Positions 62,291-64,000 of a stretch of 64,000 nt of DNA are shown here, piece after piece. The DNA is taken from assembly GCA_965279735.1 (NCBI GenBank), contig OZ257260.1, positions 3,968,001 to 4,032,000 of the forward strand, read 5' to 3'. This DNA is from CAIUGU01 sp965279735. Lineage in GTDB: Bacteria; Pseudomonadota; Gammaproteobacteria; Steroidobacterales; Steroidobacteraceae. The position numbers and the translations under genes are program-made. Each line of letters begins with the position of its first letter. The first letter of the stretch is position 1. The notes beneath the pieces are model-generated. The model worked only from the letters and a program-made list of their open reading frames with translations, was not told where the DNA came from and ran no database searches.

Positions 62291-63304
62291 ATGCAGCGCG
62301 CCGATTTCGCCTACGTTTTGCCCCCCGAGCTGATTGCACAGCATCCTGCGCCTGAGCGATCAGCCAGCCGTCTGCTGCATCTGGATCGGACGAGCGGAGC
62401 GCTCATCGACCGTCGCTTCACCGATCTGCCCTTGCTGCTCAAACCCCACGACCTTCTGGTCTTCAACGACACGCGGGTGATACCGGCCCGGTTGTTTGCC
62501 ACCAAGACGACGGGCGGACAGATCGAAATCCTGCTGGAACGGGTGCTGGACGATCGGCGCATCCTGGCGCAGGTCCGCGCCAGCAAGCCGCTCAAGGCAG
62601 GCGGTGAAGTGATCCTGCCCGGTGGTGTCACGGCCGTGTGTGTCGGACGCCATGACGATCTTTTCGAACTCGATCTTGGCATCGACCCCGTTGGATATTT
62701 CACTCAGCACGGCCAGATGCCGTTGCCACCCTATATAGAGCATGCGCCCGATGCCGAGGACGCCGCGCGTTACCAGACGGTGTACGCCAATGAGCTGGGC
62801 GCAGTAGCTGCGCCGACAGCGGGTCTGCATTTCGACGAAGCCCTCATTGCCGGATTTGCCTCCCGCCAGATCGAGACCGCATTCCTGACGCTGCACGTTG
62901 GCGCGGGCACCTTCCAGACCGTGCGCGTGGAGGATCTCGAGACGCACAGGATGCATGCCGAGCGTGTGAAAGTTTCCGCCGCCGTGTGTGCCGCGGTTGC
63001 CAAGGCCCGTGCTGCGGGCGGCCGGGTGATTGCGGTGGGGACGACCGTCGTGCGTAGTCTCGAAGCTGCGGCTGCCTCCGGTACGCTGGCGCCATTCGAC
63101 GGCGAAACGCGATTGTTCATCACGCCGGGTTACGAGTTCAGGGTGGTCGATGCGATGGTCACCAATTTCCACCTGCCGGAGTCCACACTGCTCATGCTGG
63201 TGAGCGCATTCGGGGGGTATGAAAAGGTGATGGCGGCTTACCAGCACGCGGTGGCCGCACGCTACCGGTTCTTCAGTTATGGCGATGCGATGTTCCTGTC
63301 ATGA
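62291..63304 (+). CDS. queA: S-adenosylmethionine:tRNA ribosyltransferase-isomerase QueA
   Basis: A 337-residue QueA. FAYVLPPELIAQHPAPERSASRLL at the N-terminus, NDTRVIPARLFATK, the AAPTAGLHFDE signature, HVGAGTFQTVRVED and FITPGYEFRVVDAMVTNFHLP are all conserved. It adds the ribosyl group of SAM to preQ1 in tRNA, giving epoxyqueuosine. Its stop overlaps the tgt start (ATGA). Confidence 0.97.
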   Translation: MQRADFAYVLPPELIAQHPAPERSASRLLHLDRTSGALIDRRFTDLPLLLKPHDLLVFNDTRVIPARLFATKTTGGQIEILLERVLDDRRILAQVRASKPLKAGGEVILPGGVTAVCVGRHDDLFELDLGIDPVGYFTQHGQMPLPPYIEHAPDAEDAARYQTVYANELGAVAAPTAGLHFDEALIAGFASRQIETAFLTLHVGAGTFQTVRVEDLETHRMHAERVKVSAAVCAAVAKARAAGGRVIAVGTTVVRSLEAAAASGTLAPFDGETRLFITPGYEFRVVDAMVTNFHLPESTLLMLVSAFGGYEKVMAAYQHAVAARYRFFSYGDAMFLS

Positions 63305-64000
63305 AATTCGATCTGCTCAAAGTGGCAGGCCGTGCGCGTCGCGGCCGGTTGACGTTTCCGCGCGGTGTCGTCGAGACGCCTGCATTCATGCCCGTGGGTA
63401 CGTATGGCACGGTCAAGGCGATGACGCCGGAAGAACTGACCGGCATCGGTGCCGAAGTCATTCTCGGCAACACGTTTCATCTATGGCTGCGTCCGGGCAT
63501 GGACGTCATCCGCGCGCACGGCGATCTGCATCGCTTCATGCACTGGGAAGGACCGATCCTCACCGACTCCGGCGGTTTCCAGGTCTTCTCCCTCGCCGAG
63601 CTGCGCAAGATCACGGAGCAGGGCGTGCATTTCCGTTCGCCGATCAATGGCGACAAGGTGTTCCTGAGCCCCGAGATCTCCATGCAGGTGCAGAGCGATC
63701 TCGGCGCCGACATCGTCATGGTGTTCGACGAATGCACGCCGTATCCGGCGACGACTGAGGAAGCCCGCAAGTCGATGGAATTGTCATTACGCTGGGCCGC
63801 ACGCAGCCGCCAGGAATTCGACCGGCTGGAGAATGCCAACGCCTTGTTCGGCATCGTGCAAGGCGGCATGCATGAAGGATTACGACGCGAATCTCTCGCC
63901 GGACTGATCGAGGTGGGGTTTCACGGCTTCGCCATCGGGGGTCTTGCGGTGGGTGAGCCCAAAGCAGAGCGCGAGCGGGTGCTTGAAGGCATCGAGCCGC
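63301..64000 (+). CDS. tgt: Queuine tRNA-ribosyltransferase Tgt, N-terminal part (3' end outside window)
   Basis: The first 233 residues of tRNA-guanine transglycosylase. FDLLKVAGRARRGRLTFPRG, ETPAFMPVGTYGTVKAMTPEE and TDSGGFQVFSL (catalytic Asp) and IVMVFDECTPYPAT are conserved, as is ALFGIVQGGMHEGLR and FAIGGLAVGEP. It exchanges guanine 34 for preQ1 in tRNAs with GUN anticodons. The frame continues past base 64000. It is coupled to queA; queuosine maturation needs both. Confidence 0.97.
   Translation, partial: MKFDLLKVAGRARRGRLTFPRGVVETPAFMPVGTYGTVKAMTPEELTGIGAEVILGNTFHLWLRPGMDVIRAHGDLHRFMHWEGPILTDSGGFQVFSLAELRKITEQGVHFRSPINGDKVFLSPEISMQVQSDLGADIVMVFDECTPYPATTEEARKSMELSLRWAARSRQEFDRLENANALFGIVQGGMHEGLRRESLAGLIEVGFHGFAIGGLAVGEPKAERERVLEGIEP

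Overview
The window is a GC-rich stretch of a gammaproteobacterial chromosome. TonB-dependent receptors, PQQ alcohol dehydrogenases, an otsB-GH15-otsA trehalose cluster, ZapE, XerD, DsbC and a queA-tgt pair all suggest a Xanthomonadales, Nevskiales or Steroidobacter-like lineage. That assignment is inference from gene content; no rRNA is present. Genes are densely packed, often with 4-base ATGA overlaps, so many run as tight operons. There is no prophage, IS element or CRISPR array. The window opens inside a TonB-dependent receptor and closes inside tgt.

Layout. 0-9 kb: receptor fragment, divergent LysR/NmrA pair, two tandem PQQ dehydrogenases, a PLP dehydratase and a META-domain lipoprotein. 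9-14.4 kb: a PhzF enzyme, an unusual inverted-repeat element, then a TPP riboswitch leading a thiamine salvage operon (outer-membrane receptor, thiamine-binding protein, PnuC-type permease, kinase). 14.6-32 kb: housekeeping metabolism, namely a ferredoxin, a 2-oxoacid dehydrogenase E1alpha-E1beta-E2 operon with gpmA, zapE with ETF-quinone oxidoreductase and an M16 protease pair, lipid genes, xerD, dsbC, fdxA, a Nudix hydrolase and etfBA. 31.4-37.8 kb: one overlapping osmotic-stress operon (otsB, GH15, otsA, MscS channel, esterase, small protein). 37.9-45.8 kb: cell-envelope genes (RDD/adhesive-repeat membrane protein, ECF sigma with a membrane partner, transglutaminase, a remnant of an archaic fimbrial usher, uppP).

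45.8-57.4 kb is the most distinctive part. It holds a flagellin carrying an internal HExxH metallopeptidase domain (flagellinolysin type), then a bacteriophytochrome system (heme oxygenase, phytochrome kinase with a NarX-type transmitter, LuxR-type response regulator) with a PAS protein. Next come a lipoprotein gene under a cyclic-di-GMP-I riboswitch and a very large FG-GAP/Ig-like lipoprotein. Light sensing, c-di-GMP and flagellar or surface functions therefore sit side by side, although a shared circuit is only inferred.

57.7-64 kb: a thioesterase, a 1.3-kb gene-poor tract ending in tRNA-Leu(CAA), a Tat-exported molybdenum hydroxylase with its 2Fe-2S subunit, and queA-tgt for queuosine tRNA modification. 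The strongest leads are the proteolytic flagellin, the two riboswitch-controlled loci, the inverted-repeat element at 10.2 kb whose arms show compensatory changes, and the usher-derived lipoprotein.
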